64,000 nt of DNA from an uncultured Roseibium sp. (GTDB taxonomy: Bacteria > Pseudomonadota > Alphaproteobacteria > Rhizobiales > Stappiaceae), in contig NZ_OY780957.1 of NCBI RefSeq assembly GCF_963675985.1, forward strand, positions 1,038,001 through 1,102,000, in the 5' to 3' direction. Of the stretch, positions 43,401 through 51,218 are shown piece after piece. The position numbers and the translations under genes are program-made. Positions within the stretch are counted from its first letter, which is position 1. Each line of letters starts with the position of its first letter. Below the pieces are notes generated by a model. The model saw nothing but the letters and a program-made list of their open reading frames with translations, did no database searches and was not told the DNA's origin.

Positions 43401-43574
43401 CCCGGCGGGCCCAAGGGCAAGGGCGGCAAGCCGCAGCGCGGCGGCAAACCGTTCGAAGGCGGACAGGGACGTCGGGACAAGGCGCCGCAGCGCGATAAGC
43501 CGATCGATCCCAATTCCCCGTTTGCGGCCCTCATGGCGCTGAAAAACGACATGGACAACAAGGGAAAGAAGTAG
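40464..43574 (+). CDS. SUV3-like ATP-dependent RNA helicase with acidic and basic tail
   Basis: 1036 residues from ATG at 40464; the frame is open from 40329 and ATGs at 40503 and 40521 are alternatives, none with a clear ribosome site. The helicase core shows GPTNTGKTH (motif I), FVAIDEVQLAGD (DExx box), ATDAIGMGLNLDVDH, and QIAGRAGRHTRDG (motif VI), as in the mitochondrial and bacterial SUV3 family. The last 160 residues are an Ala/Glu/Pro-rich acidic tract then an Arg/Gly/Lys-rich tail (RPRGRGQDNRRGAEGRKG), likely an RNA-binding region. Commonly misannotated as disulfide oxidoreductase. It precedes the S4 gene and probably acts with it. Confidence 0.9.
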   Translation: MTARDTDTAISRQMPRPHNMTLPPAARSKTVTAVLGPTNTGKTHLAIERMLAQPSGLIGLPLRLLAREVYGRIADRAGTDAVALITGEEKILPKSARFYVSTVEAMPLALDTEFVAIDEVQLAGDLDRGHVFTDRILNLRGRSETLLLGAATVRPLLEKLIPGLNVVTRPRMSVLAYAGQKKVSRLPPRSAIVAFSSDEVYGIAELIRRQRGGAAVVLGSLSPRTRNAQVDLFQNGDVEHLVATDAIGMGLNLDVDHIAFAGNRKYDGYQYRQLTAAEMGQIAGRAGRHTRDGTFGVTGRVDPLDDDLVEQIENHHFGALKVLQWRNSHLDFSSTAALRRTLDRPPNEEGLARAPTSEDITALENLLRDSLIQDLAKGQKAVELLWDVCQVPDYRKIAPANHAELLNTIYTHLMQDGAIADDWFTRQLAFADRTDGDIDTLANRIAHIRTWTFVANRPDWLADPAHWQGVTRDIEDRLSDALHDRLTQRFVDRRTSVLMRRLRENAMLEAEITSSGDVLVEGQHIGNLLGFRFAPDSSAEGQDEKAVRAAAQKALTTEIENRADRLSRSENGDFILAADGSIRWRGEAVAKLTAGEEVLNPTVLLLADEHLTGPARDKVQDRINLWIRSQVETLLKPLTDLKAAESLEGLARGIAFRIVEGLGVLERQEAADEIRQLDQDMRASLRKLGVRFGAYNIYVPALLKPAPSQLLAQLWALKHGSLDMDGLSELPHLSASGRTSIPVDETIDKALYKVVGFRVCGPRAVRIDILERLADLIRPLIAWKPLDAEVAPPDGAIAEGGGFTVTVSMTSLLGCAGEDFSAVLKSLGYRLETREVQRPAAPKPAEAEAPTEAAAENAEATEESGEAPVAEAASTETAGAPAESEATAEPAAVTEADAPTSEQVPAPEEAAAEEPVKAPEGEAAPAEDASTEAAQADTGEMETVTIEIWRPGRSDRRPRGRGQDNRRGAEGRKGAGQKRPGGPKGKGGKPQRGGKPFEGGQGRRDKAPQRDKPIDPNSPFAALMALKNDMDNKGKK

Positions 43575-43613
43575 ATTCCGGGTGACGAAGCAGTTCCGGC
43601 CGGTGCAGCCGGC

Positions 43614-43979
43614 CTGAGGGTAGACAAGTGGCTTTGGTACGCCAGGGTCGCAAAATCCCGCACGCTTGCCCAGAAAATGGCGACCTCCGGCCATATCCGG
43701 ATCAACAAGGACAAGATTTCGTCGGCCAGCAAGACAGTGCGGGTCGGCGACGTCCTGACCATCGCTCTGGAACGCCGTGTACTCGTCTTGAAGGTCGCCG
43801 CCCTCGGCACACGGCGCGGCCCTTTTGTCGAAGCCCGGAAGCTTTACGAGGATTTGTCGCCCCCGCCACCCCCACGAGAGGCCGCGCCACCGCCGCCTCC
43901 GGGACAGCGCGAAGCCGGCGCCGGACGTCCGACAAAGCGCGATCGCAGGCGAATCGACTCCTTCCGGGACCCGGATTGA
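43614..43979 (+). CDS. S4 domain RNA-binding protein (Hsp15-like), start codon unclear
   Basis: About 121 residues if read from CTG at 43614; the frame is open back to the helicase stop (43572-43574), where ATT at 43575 is the only other non-standard choice. No ATG, GTG or TTG lies in frame before the S4 motif LRVDKWLWYARVAKSRTLAQKMATSGHIRINKDK, and starting at the internal ATG (43677) would remove half of the S4 fold. The S4 alpha-L motif is intact; the tail is Pro-rich, then RPTKRDRRRIDSF. Hsp15-type proteins bind ribosomes or free 50S-peptidyl-tRNA complexes. It is in the same frame as the helicase just upstream. Confidence 0.85.
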   Translation: MRVDKWLWYARVAKSRTLAQKMATSGHIRINKDKISSASKTVRVGDVLTIALERRVLVLKVAALGTRRGPFVEARKLYEDLSPPPPPREAAPPPPPGQREAGAGRPTKRDRRRIDSFRDPD

Positions 43980-44176
43980 AACAAAAAACCCGGCATCGCG
44001 GTATTTGCAGGTAAGGGTTTTCGCTGAGTGACCTTTTGCACGGCGCGCAACGCTTGCGCTCAATTCATAAAAGGGCTACCCAAATCCCCGAGATCGTTGC
44101 GGTACTCCATGAGGCCGCGACACACTGGGATAGCGCGGTCCCGGACCGCCCAAGCCGAGCATGACAGAGGATTGAG

Positions 44177-44509
44177 ATGACATACGTCGTCACTGATAAT
44201 TGCATCAAGTGCAAGTACACCGATTGCGTGGAAGTCTGCCCCGTCGACTGTTTCTACGAGGGCGAAAACATGCTGGTGATCAATCCGGACGAATGTATCG
44301 ACTGCGGCGTCTGCGAGCCGGAATGCCCCGCCGAGGCGATTCTGCCCGATACGGAACCGGGTCTGGAGAAATGGATCGAGCTGAACGCCGAGTATTCGGA
44401 AAAATGGCCGAATATCACGGAGAAGAAGGACCAGCTCCCCGAGGCGGAAGAATTCGACGGCAAAAAGAATAAGCTGGAAGAATACTTCTCTCCCAATCCT
44501 CCGGCCTGA
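44177..44509 (+). CDS. fdxA: Ferredoxin family protein (7Fe-8S type), FdxA
   Basis: 110 residues. Two Cys clusters for a [3Fe-4S] and a [4Fe-4S] centre: NCIKCKYTDCVEVCPVDCF (Cys around residues 9, 12, 17, 21, 25) and ECIDCGVCEPECPAEAI (about 40, 43, 46, 50), with an acidic C-terminal extension, as in FdxA of alphaproteobacteria. GAGG about 8 bases upstream supports the ATG. In relatives carD normally follows directly; here a 6.7-kb piece separates them. Confidence 0.95.
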   Translation: MTYVVTDNCIKCKYTDCVEVCPVDCFYEGENMLVINPDECIDCGVCEPECPAEAILPDTEPGLEKWIELNAEYSEKWPNITEKKDQLPEAEEFDGKKNKLEEYFSPNPPA

Positions 44510-44967
44510 TCCCGACGGGAAATTTACCCCCGCCGATTGTTTCCAGACAGATTGAGATTTCCATTTATCGTCCGGTGAAGGGATTTGCGCGGAGGTGCGA
44601 GGAGCCTGTAGCCGGGCTCTGGGCAAGCGGCCCGGCGATATGCACGCGTTCATCGTGCGGAAGCTTGCGGCATTGCTTGCCTTTGGCGAACCCGCGGTCG
44701 CTCGAATGAGTGGGGGGCGGGCCGGTTTGGCTCAAAGCCGTCAGACTTCGCCCCGACCGTGCAGCCAGCACCGCCTTCGCCAAATCTCACGACCTTGAAC
44801 CAAGCCGCCACCGGCAGAATGCTTCAGACCAACCGAAAGAGCCTCTAATCGCTTCGGGCTCCTGGGAACAGACTCATAAGATACGGCTTCAAGGTATCTG
44901 TCGCGGGAAGCATGGATATCATCCGCTCGATAGAACGACAGACGCCTATACCCGGCCACTCCTCGGT
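44510..44967. other. 458-base stretch between fdxA and the autotransporter
   Basis: Small open frames on both strands show no protein-like character or ribosome site. No hairpin terminator with a T run was found after fdxA. This is the left edge of the extra piece that separates fdxA from carD. Confidence 0.5.
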
Positions 44968-47900
44968 TCAGAAGCGTATCGACAGCCGTGCATTCAGACC
45001 GTGATTTTGAGTTTGGCTCGCGAGTCGGCCGGAGTAGGAAAAGTCAAGATCCATGTTCTCGCCAAGGTCTATGCCAAGGCCGGCATCGACTTGCGCCGTG
45101 TCTCTTGAGAAAGGCGCTCCAATGACCTTGAACCTGTCACCGCCGGACGCGAACGCCTGGTTGAAGGTGGCATTTTCCTCGCTTGCGTGCTGCCAGGCAA
45201 CGCTTGCTTTGGCGGTTGCGGTTGCGCCAAACAGATCGAAAGCAGCAGCGGTTCTCAGACCGACCCACAGATAACTCGTGTCGTCGCCCTGACCGGTGGC
45301 GGTCAACGCGGCAGAGCCGCCCTTTTCGGTAAATCCGCTGCTTGCCAGGTGAAGCTGTGCAACACCGGCGAAAGGCTCCAGAGTGACACCGCGAACGTCA
45401 AACTCATAGCCGGTTTCGGCAAAGACTTGCGTGGAATAGATCTGCTGATCGGATGTGAGCAACTGCGAAAGCGTGCTCGTGGCTCTGACGTCACGGTCCA
45501 CATCGGCATCGTTGTAGGCAGTCGCGACACCGCCTTTATAGGTCAAGCCGTTCCATGCTCCGCCAGCATAGAAACCAAGATGAAAGCTGTCGGCTTCGGC
45601 TTTGGAATTCAGTTGGTTCACCGACACGTCGGTACGGGTGTAGCCTGCCATAACGCCCAGCATGAGGGCTTGCGAGACGGTATGGTCATAGCCGATGAGA
45701 AACCCGCCGGTGGTACTGTCGGCATCGTAGGTTCCCCGGTTCGACCCGTAGTGCCCCCAGTTCCCGATCGCGTTGCCCCACAAACCCGAGCCCGAGGAGC
45801 CACTGTCCCGGAGCCGCGTCAGGGCCATGTCCCTGGTTAAATCGCTGTCGCTCACCAGAACCGAGCGCAAAGTGGCGTTGATTTCGCCGGAGAGGCTGTC
45901 GAACGCCACGCGGGCTGCATTTTTATCGGAAACAGTTGTCACCACGGATTTATAGACCGGATTTGTGTCCCCCAAGGTTTCGATCGCCGCCGCTGTTGCT
46001 ATTTGGTTGACCGTTTGCGCGGTGGCGACCATATCGATGTTATTGCGAAGAAGCTTCAACTGCACGTCATTGCCCGTTCCGGCCGTGTAGTTCAATGAAG
46101 GGTCGAGGAACATCAGATTATCGGTCACGGTCGCGAACGTCCCCACGACTGCGTCGGTGCCATCGTTTTCGATAATGGTAAACGGGCCAGTGGGTCCATA
46201 GGCCCAGTGCGCCGCATCCGTCGGAGAGAGCACGAGATCCAAAGTCATGGCGCTAACGTCAACGGCCCCATTGACAATGACCTTGTCGGCGCTTGGCGTT
46301 CCGGAGGTGTCTCCGTCGACCTCGATTTCAAGTGTTCCCGAACCGGACAGATCGCCGTTGACCGTCAGGGTGCCGATAGAGTTGCCCGGTGCAATCCGGC
46401 CGTTGTTCGTCACGGTTCCCGTTATCGAGCCATGTCCTCCCAGGATCGCACCTTTTGAGACCGATACATCGGCCGCAAGACTTGCGGTCTTTTTGGTAGA
46501 GGCCGTTCCGACCACCAGCGAACCGTTTTGCAAGGTCACGCCGCCACCGAGAGTGTTTCCGGCTTGATCGAGATTGAGGGTACCCGTACCGGTCAGCGAC
46601 AAGTGCTGCGTACTGTTGATGGCCTGCGAAACGGTCAGGCTGCCCCCATCCAGGTTGAGAGAGCTCGAAGAGCCTACTTTCAATTCGCGGATGGTCTTGG
46701 CATCGTCACCGGATATCGTCAAACTTCCACCGGTCAGAGCAAACGAGCTGGAAGACGTGAGATTAGCGCCGCCTATCAGCAGTTGACCGCCCAACACCTT
46801 CGTTTCACCAGTGAAAGTATACGCACCGATTAGGGAAAGAGACCCCGCACCGAATTTTTCCAGGGACCCGGACCCGGAAATTCCTCCGGAATAATTGCCG
46901 TCCACATCCTGGTTGAAGCGCATCGTCGCGCCAGACCCAATGTCGATGTCTCCGAGAATTGAAGTCGTGTTGGCAATCAAAGTCCCGGCCTTGATTGCCG
47001 TTCCACCCGAATAGGTATTCGCACCGGTCAGAGTCAGCGTCCCGCTGCCCGACTTCTGCAACCGGCCGCCACCCGAAATCACGTTGGCGTTGGTGGTATC
47101 GGACGTTTCCTTAAAGTTCACAACAGCTCCGGAGGAGACCGCGACGTTGCCCCGGATGGAGGAGCTTGAACCCGAAAGGATCCCGCCTTCGATGGCCGTT
47201 CCGCCCGAATAGGTGTTGGCGCCCGTCAGGCTCAGCGTCCCGCTGCCCGACTTCTGCAACCGGCCGGCACCCGAAATCACGTTGGCGTTGGTGATATCGG
47301 ACGTTTCCTTAAAGTCCACAACAGCTCCGGAGGAGACCGCGACGTTGCCCCGGATGGAGGAGCTTGAACCCAACAGGACCCCGCCTTCGATGGCCGTTCC
47401 GCCCGAATAGGTGTTGGCGCCCGTCAGGCTCAGCGTCCCGCTGCCCGACTTTTTCAACCGGCCGGCACCCGAGATCACGTTGGCGTTGGTGATATCGGAC
47501 GTTTCCTTAAAGTCCACAACAGCTCCGGAGGAGACCGCAACGTTGCCCCGGATGGAGGAGCTTGAACCCAACAGGACCCCGCCTTCGATGGCCGTTCCGC
47601 CCGAATAGGTGTTGGCGCCCGTCATGGTCAGCGTCCCGTTGCCCGACTTTTTCAACCGGCCGGCACCCGAAATCACGTTGGCGTTGGTGATATCGGACGT
47701 TTCCTTAAAGTCCACAACAGCTCCGGAGGAGACCGCAACGTTGCCCCGGATGGAGGAGCTTGAACCCAACAGGACCCCGCCTTCGATGGCCGTTCCGCCC
47801 GAATAGGTGTTGGCGCCCGTCAGGCTCAGCGTCCCGCTGCCGGTTTTTTTGAGACCACCCGCCCCTCCGATGGAAGCAGCATGGGTCGTATCGGCGGTCT

Positions 47901-49119
47901 GGTCGAATTGCAGGGTCGCCCCGCTCGAGATGGTTGTTGCGCCGGCAATACTGCCGCCTTGAAGCTTCAGAACACCCGAGGACACCGTCCAGCCCTTTGT
48001 CGAGGCAGTTGTGCCGGTTAACGTCCAGGTCGCGGTTCCGGTCTTTTCATAAGAGCCGAAACCTTTGAACGTACCGCCGAGGCCGGACAAAGCGAAATCG
48101 GCGTTGTTGCTGCCCCCAAGTTTCAGAACGTCGCTTGATCCGCTATGGGAAATACCCCCTGTGAGCGTTGCGATCGATCCGCCTGCGGTGGCCTGAAGTT
48201 CCAGCGAATTGGTACCGCCCGAAAACGCAATTGCGTGACCGTTCGAGCCTGCTGACCCGGTATCTGATGTCCCGCCCGCACCGCCGGCAACAGCAGCGCC
48301 ACCGGTTAGGACAACATTGATATCGCGTCCTTTCACGCCGCTTCCAGCATCTCCGCCGTCGGAAGAGTAACTGCCTGTGACCGAGCCGCCATCACCGCCA
48401 TCACCGCCCGTGACGGTGCCCTGGATAACCAAGGTGACCGGCGATGAATGACCTGTGACAAAAATTCCGTCTCCGGCATCTCCGCCGTCGTTGAACGAAC
48501 CAAGGTCACCGGTCCCACCGTTGCCGCCATCACCACCGGTGACGGAGGCACCGATCGTGTGGGTGCCGGTGGTGGTGTTCAGGACGAAACCGTAACCACC
48601 GCTCCCGCCGGCACCGCTGTACCAGCCCCCGGAGTCCCCTCCTGCGCCTCCTGCACCGCCGGCGATGCTGCCACTTGTCACGTTCAAGGAAGAAGACCCT
48701 GTCGCTACGGCGCCAAATCCGCCCCCTCCGCCTCCGCCTCCGCCAGAGTAGCTATTGGAAGCATCAACGCCATCGCCACCATTTGCACCCTGTTCGGAAA
48801 TCGAACCGCTTTCCAGCGCGGCACCGTCGCCGCTATAACCGTGCGTACCGCCAGCGCCGCCATCGGCACCTCCGCCAGGCGAGTCGCCGCCGGCGCCACC
48901 CGTGACCCCGGCACCGCCGCCGCCGCCGCCATTACGGCTGTCGTTAGGGGTAGTTGCATTGCCACCCGCGCCTGTTAGAGACGCGGTTCCCGGTTTATCA
49001 CCAAGAGAAGTGTACCCGCCACCGCCACCATCACCCGGAGCGGCCATGGCGGAAGACACGAGTGCGGAAGAAAGCAAAAGAAAGGCCCGGAAGCGAGAAG
49101 GGCGGGTTCGAAAGAACAT
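44968..49119 (-). CDS. Autotransporter with Gly-rich N-terminus, tandem passenger repeats and beta-barrel
   Basis: 1383 residues from ATG at 49119, where the signal peptide begins (MFFRTRPSRFRAFLLLSSALVSSAMA); 65 further upstream codons are open but not signal-like. Residues about 27-290 are Gly-rich (GGxGGxG), then come passenger-associated repeats (SGTLSLTGANTYSGGTAIEGG), four of them nearly identical 66-residue units, and a beta-helix part with the autochaperone-like FTIIENDGTDAVVGTF. The last 270 residues are the outer-membrane barrel (LWGNAIGNWGHYGSNRGTYDADSTTGGFLIGYDH, ending NARLSIRF with C-terminal Phe). Divergent from an AraC-type regulator. Possibly an adhesin. Confidence 0.92.
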   Translation of the reverse strand: MFFRTRPSRFRAFLLLSSALVSSAMAAPGDGGGGGYTSLGDKPGTASLTGAGGNATTPNDSRNGGGGGGAGVTGGAGGDSPGGGADGGAGGTHGYSGDGAALESGSISEQGANGGDGVDASNSYSGGGGGGGGGFGAVATGSSSLNVTSGSIAGGAGGAGGDSGGWYSGAGGSGGYGFVLNTTTGTHTIGASVTGGDGGNGGTGDLGSFNDGGDAGDGIFVTGHSSPVTLVIQGTVTGGDGGDGGSVTGSYSSDGGDAGSGVKGRDINVVLTGGAAVAGGAGGTSDTGSAGSNGHAIAFSGGTNSLELQATAGGSIATLTGGISHSGSSDVLKLGGSNNADFALSGLGGTFKGFGSYEKTGTATWTLTGTTASTKGWTVSSGVLKLQGGSIAGATTISSGATLQFDQTADTTHAASIGGAGGLKKTGSGTLSLTGANTYSGGTAIEGGVLLGSSSSIRGNVAVSSGAVVDFKETSDITNANVISGAGRLKKSGNGTLTMTGANTYSGGTAIEGGVLLGSSSSIRGNVAVSSGAVVDFKETSDITNANVISGAGRLKKSGSGTLSLTGANTYSGGTAIEGGVLLGSSSSIRGNVAVSSGAVVDFKETSDITNANVISGAGRLQKSGSGTLSLTGANTYSGGTAIEGGILSGSSSSIRGNVAVSSGAVVNFKETSDTTNANVISGGGRLQKSGSGTLTLTGANTYSGGTAIKAGTLIANTTSILGDIDIGSGATMRFNQDVDGNYSGGISGSGSLEKFGAGSLSLIGAYTFTGETKVLGGQLLIGGANLTSSSSFALTGGSLTISGDDAKTIRELKVGSSSSLNLDGGSLTVSQAINSTQHLSLTGTGTLNLDQAGNTLGGGVTLQNGSLVVGTASTKKTASLAADVSVSKGAILGGHGSITGTVTNNGRIAPGNSIGTLTVNGDLSGSGTLEIEVDGDTSGTPSADKVIVNGAVDVSAMTLDLVLSPTDAAHWAYGPTGPFTIIENDGTDAVVGTFATVTDNLMFLDPSLNYTAGTGNDVQLKLLRNNIDMVATAQTVNQIATAAAIETLGDTNPVYKSVVTTVSDKNAARVAFDSLSGEINATLRSVLVSDSDLTRDMALTRLRDSGSSGSGLWGNAIGNWGHYGSNRGTYDADSTTGGFLIGYDHTVSQALMLGVMAGYTRTDVSVNQLNSKAEADSFHLGFYAGGAWNGLTYKGGVATAYNDADVDRDVRATSTLSQLLTSDQQIYSTQVFAETGYEFDVRGVTLEPFAGVAQLHLASSGFTEKGGSAALTATGQGDDTSYLWVGLRTAAAFDLFGATATAKASVAWQHASEENATFNQAFASGGDRFKVIGAPFSRDTAQVDAGLGIDLGENMDLDFSYSGRLASQTQNHGLNARLSIRF
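47021..47812 (-). repeat. 198-base direct tandem repeats in the autotransporter gene
   Basis: Period of exactly 198 bases (66 codons): units begin at 47021, 47219, 47417 and 47615, with a diverging continuation from 47813. Units 2-4 differ by only a few bases; unit 1 is more diverged. The start word GCGCCCGT recurs at 47219, 47417, 47615 and 47813. Confidence 0.95.
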
Positions 49120-49560
49120 GTTTTTTGTCTCTAAGTGCGTGCTGCGGGAGGCAGACCGGGCAGGCAAGCGAAGCCCGTACCTTTGCTTCGAAACGTCAGA
49201 AAGCGCATCATTTCTGCGATTGTCCGGCAGGCAGCGACGAGTTTTATGCACTGCAGCAAAATTGTCGGTAACATCTGACTTGTCCGAGTCCATCAGGCTA
49301 TCGCAGTTTCTCAATTTGACCTGCGATAGATGGTTTGGTCTGCCGGAGAGCCGCGCTCCCTGGAAGGTATGTTCGAGATTCTTTCAAATAATCAGCGACT
49401 TGTATCTAGCGAGATCTGCAATTTTTCTCGCAAAAAACGACGCCGTGAATTTTAACACCCTTGACCCATCTTGATGGTCGCGCGTCTGCATGGGATAAAA
49501 GCGCTTCGCATACGCACTATAAATCCCTTCAACTCGTATCAGGCTAGGCGTTTTCCGCGA
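49120..49560. other. Divergent intergenic region of autotransporter and AraC-type regulator
   Basis: 441 bases. It holds a perfect 9-base inverted repeat, CTATCGCAG (49298-49306) and CTGCGATAG (49321-49329), spacer 14, likely an operator. Toward the regulator the DNA is AT-rich (CTTTCAAATAATCAG, TGAATTTTAACACC). No gene is seen; the long upstream extension of the autotransporter frame covers part of it. Confidence 0.6.
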
Positions 49561-50526
49561 ATGCCGCAGACCATGAAATCCATCATTCGCGTGTTGAAAC
49601 TCGACACGCGACTTGTGCTGAATACCGCCGGATTGCCGGCTGATTTCCTGTCGGACGAAACCCGCCGGGTGAAGATCGAAGAGCTGAATGCATTTGATCG
49701 TGCCGTCGAGCAGGTGAATGGCCGTGTCGACATTTCATACGCGCTGGCAATGTTCCGCGCTCATACGTCTCGGCCGTCCAGCACCCTGGCGTTTGCGAAA
49801 TGCAACACACTGCTGGCCGGTTTCGAGCGCCTGATCGAACTAAGAGGGCCAAGCGGCGGTATGGTTCATTCTATCGATGTCCTTGACGATCGATTTCGCA
49901 TCGAAATAAGACCGCTCTCGCCAGAAAGAGTTGTGCTTCAATGGGCATCCCTGTGCGAAATTCTGTATTTTGTCGAGCTTGGGCGGACCTATACGGGCGA
50001 CCATATCGCACCGGTAAGGGCAGGCATCATGGCGCCTGATCGTCTTCGTGCCGAGGACCTTGCCTACCTTGGTGTCAAACCGGTCGTATCGCGACATCCG
50101 TTCGTCGAGTTCAAGCGCGACGACGGCACCCGTCCGCTGCTGACGGCTCCGCACTGGCCTCGGTCGGCCGGCAAACGTCCCGGGGCAGGCAAGGACTCCT
50201 TCGCGCGTCAGGAACCCATCGTCGATCGGGTTGAGAGCACGCTTGCCGCAATATTGCCGTCCGGCAAGTACGGTATTGTCGATGTCTGCGAACATCTCGA
50301 TATGAATGAGCGCAAGCTGCAACGGCTTTTGAAGGCCGAGTCGACCAGTTTTCGCGCCATTCTGGACGAAACGAGAAAGAGGATGGCGATCCGGTATCTC
50401 GAAGAGGAACGTCGGCCGGTGGCCGAAGTCGCGGCGCTTCTAGGCTATCAGAACCAGAATTCGTTCTATCGCGCCTTCAAGGGTTGGACCGGAACGACAA
50501 CGACAGTCTTTCGGAAAGTTCCATGA
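49561..50526 (+). CDS. AraC family transcriptional regulator
   Basis: 321 residues from ATG at 49561; the frame is open from 49471 but the conserved part starts at SIIRVLKLDTRLVLNTAGLPADFL. N-terminal arabinose-binding-like (type 2, OruR/ArgR-like) region to about residue 190, then the AraC-type DNA-binding domain with two helix-turn-helices: YGIVDVCEHLDMNERKLQRLLKAESTSFRAILDETRKRMAIRYLEEERRPVAEVAALLGYQNQNSFYRAFKGWTGTT. It is divergent from the autotransporter gene across a 441-base region with an inverted repeat, so it is the obvious candidate regulator. Confidence 0.9.
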   Translation: MPQTMKSIIRVLKLDTRLVLNTAGLPADFLSDETRRVKIEELNAFDRAVEQVNGRVDISYALAMFRAHTSRPSSTLAFAKCNTLLAGFERLIELRGPSGGMVHSIDVLDDRFRIEIRPLSPERVVLQWASLCEILYFVELGRTYTGDHIAPVRAGIMAPDRLRAEDLAYLGVKPVVSRHPFVEFKRDDGTRPLLTAPHWPRSAGKRPGAGKDSFARQEPIVDRVESTLAAILPSGKYGIVDVCEHLDMNERKLQRLLKAESTSFRAILDETRKRMAIRYLEEERRPVAEVAALLGYQNQNSFYRAFKGWTGTTTTVFRKVP

Positions 50527-51218
50527 AGGATCGCGGACTCATCCGTTTCCGGCGCTGCCAAGCTGTTTGAGCCGGATTTGGAGCACCCCCGGGTTCAAGG
50601 ACCGCTGCCCTGTCGAGTGGCCCCATAGCCGGAATCGGCAATCCGCGAGCCCACCGAAGCGCATCGCCCTGTTCGAACCGCAAGAATGCGCCAAAGACCT
50701 TGCCGCCGCCGGATGTGAACCGACATAGCGCGAATAGACTTTCAGACATCAAATGGTGCAAAGGTGTCGCCCGATGCTCTAATTGTTCCGACCCGACTTC
50801 TGTTCGCCGGCGCCTCGAACCGTCAAGAAAATCGGTATTTTCCGCTGCCCTGAGTTTTGTGCATGGCAGTGCGGCGCTCTTGCGCACCGCGATAAGACTT
50901 TAATTTTTCAATCAAGTGTGTTATATATGCAAAACTGTCGTTCAAAAACCAGTTACCTCCCGCAGCGGAGATAACCAGCCGCACAGTCCGGGGCCACACA
51001 GTCCGGGCAGGATTGTGAACAGGACAACATGCTTCGTATGACTGAGCAGGCTTTTATAGTGAATTTGAACGACTGACTACCCAGACACGCCACTCATCAA
51101 CAGGCGTTCCATCAAAGGATCGCCAGTCTGGTTTGCGTGTCGAAACCACATCAAGCAGCCGGCCCCCGGCTCATCTTCGGTCGAACCGACCGGCAACTGC
51201 GCAGGAGAACATACGCGA
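50527..51218. other. 692-base stretch before carD
   Basis: No credible gene; a minus-strand frame at 50477-50887 overlaps the end of the AraC gene and lacks protein-like composition. TTTTTCAATCAAGTGTGTTATATAT near 50905-50930 is AT-rich and may hold a promoter. CACAGTCCGGG occurs twice near 50980-51010. This is the right edge of the extra piece between fdxA and carD, and probably contains the native carD leader. Confidence 0.5.

Noticed and set aside
43677..43979. ATG at 43677 as start of the S4 gene
   Set aside because: It would remove the first half of the S4 motif, which is intact in the same frame just upstream.
42072..44063. 663-codon minus-strand frame opposite the helicase and S4 gene
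   Set aside because: Shadow of both plus-strand genes; Arg/Gly/Phe-rich composition with no family features.
44595..45108. Small plus-strand frames between fdxA and the autotransporter
   Set aside because: One overlaps the autotransporter barrel on the other strand; none has a signal peptide, domain or ribosome site.
47021..47812. Regular repeats considered as a CRISPR array
   Set aside because: The 198-base units are contiguous, coding and in frame with the autotransporter; no short repeats with unique spacers.
50477..50887. 136-codon minus-strand frame after the AraC gene
   Set aside because: Overlaps the AraC 3' end, no ribosome site, composition (Arg, Ser, Pro) typical of a random frame.
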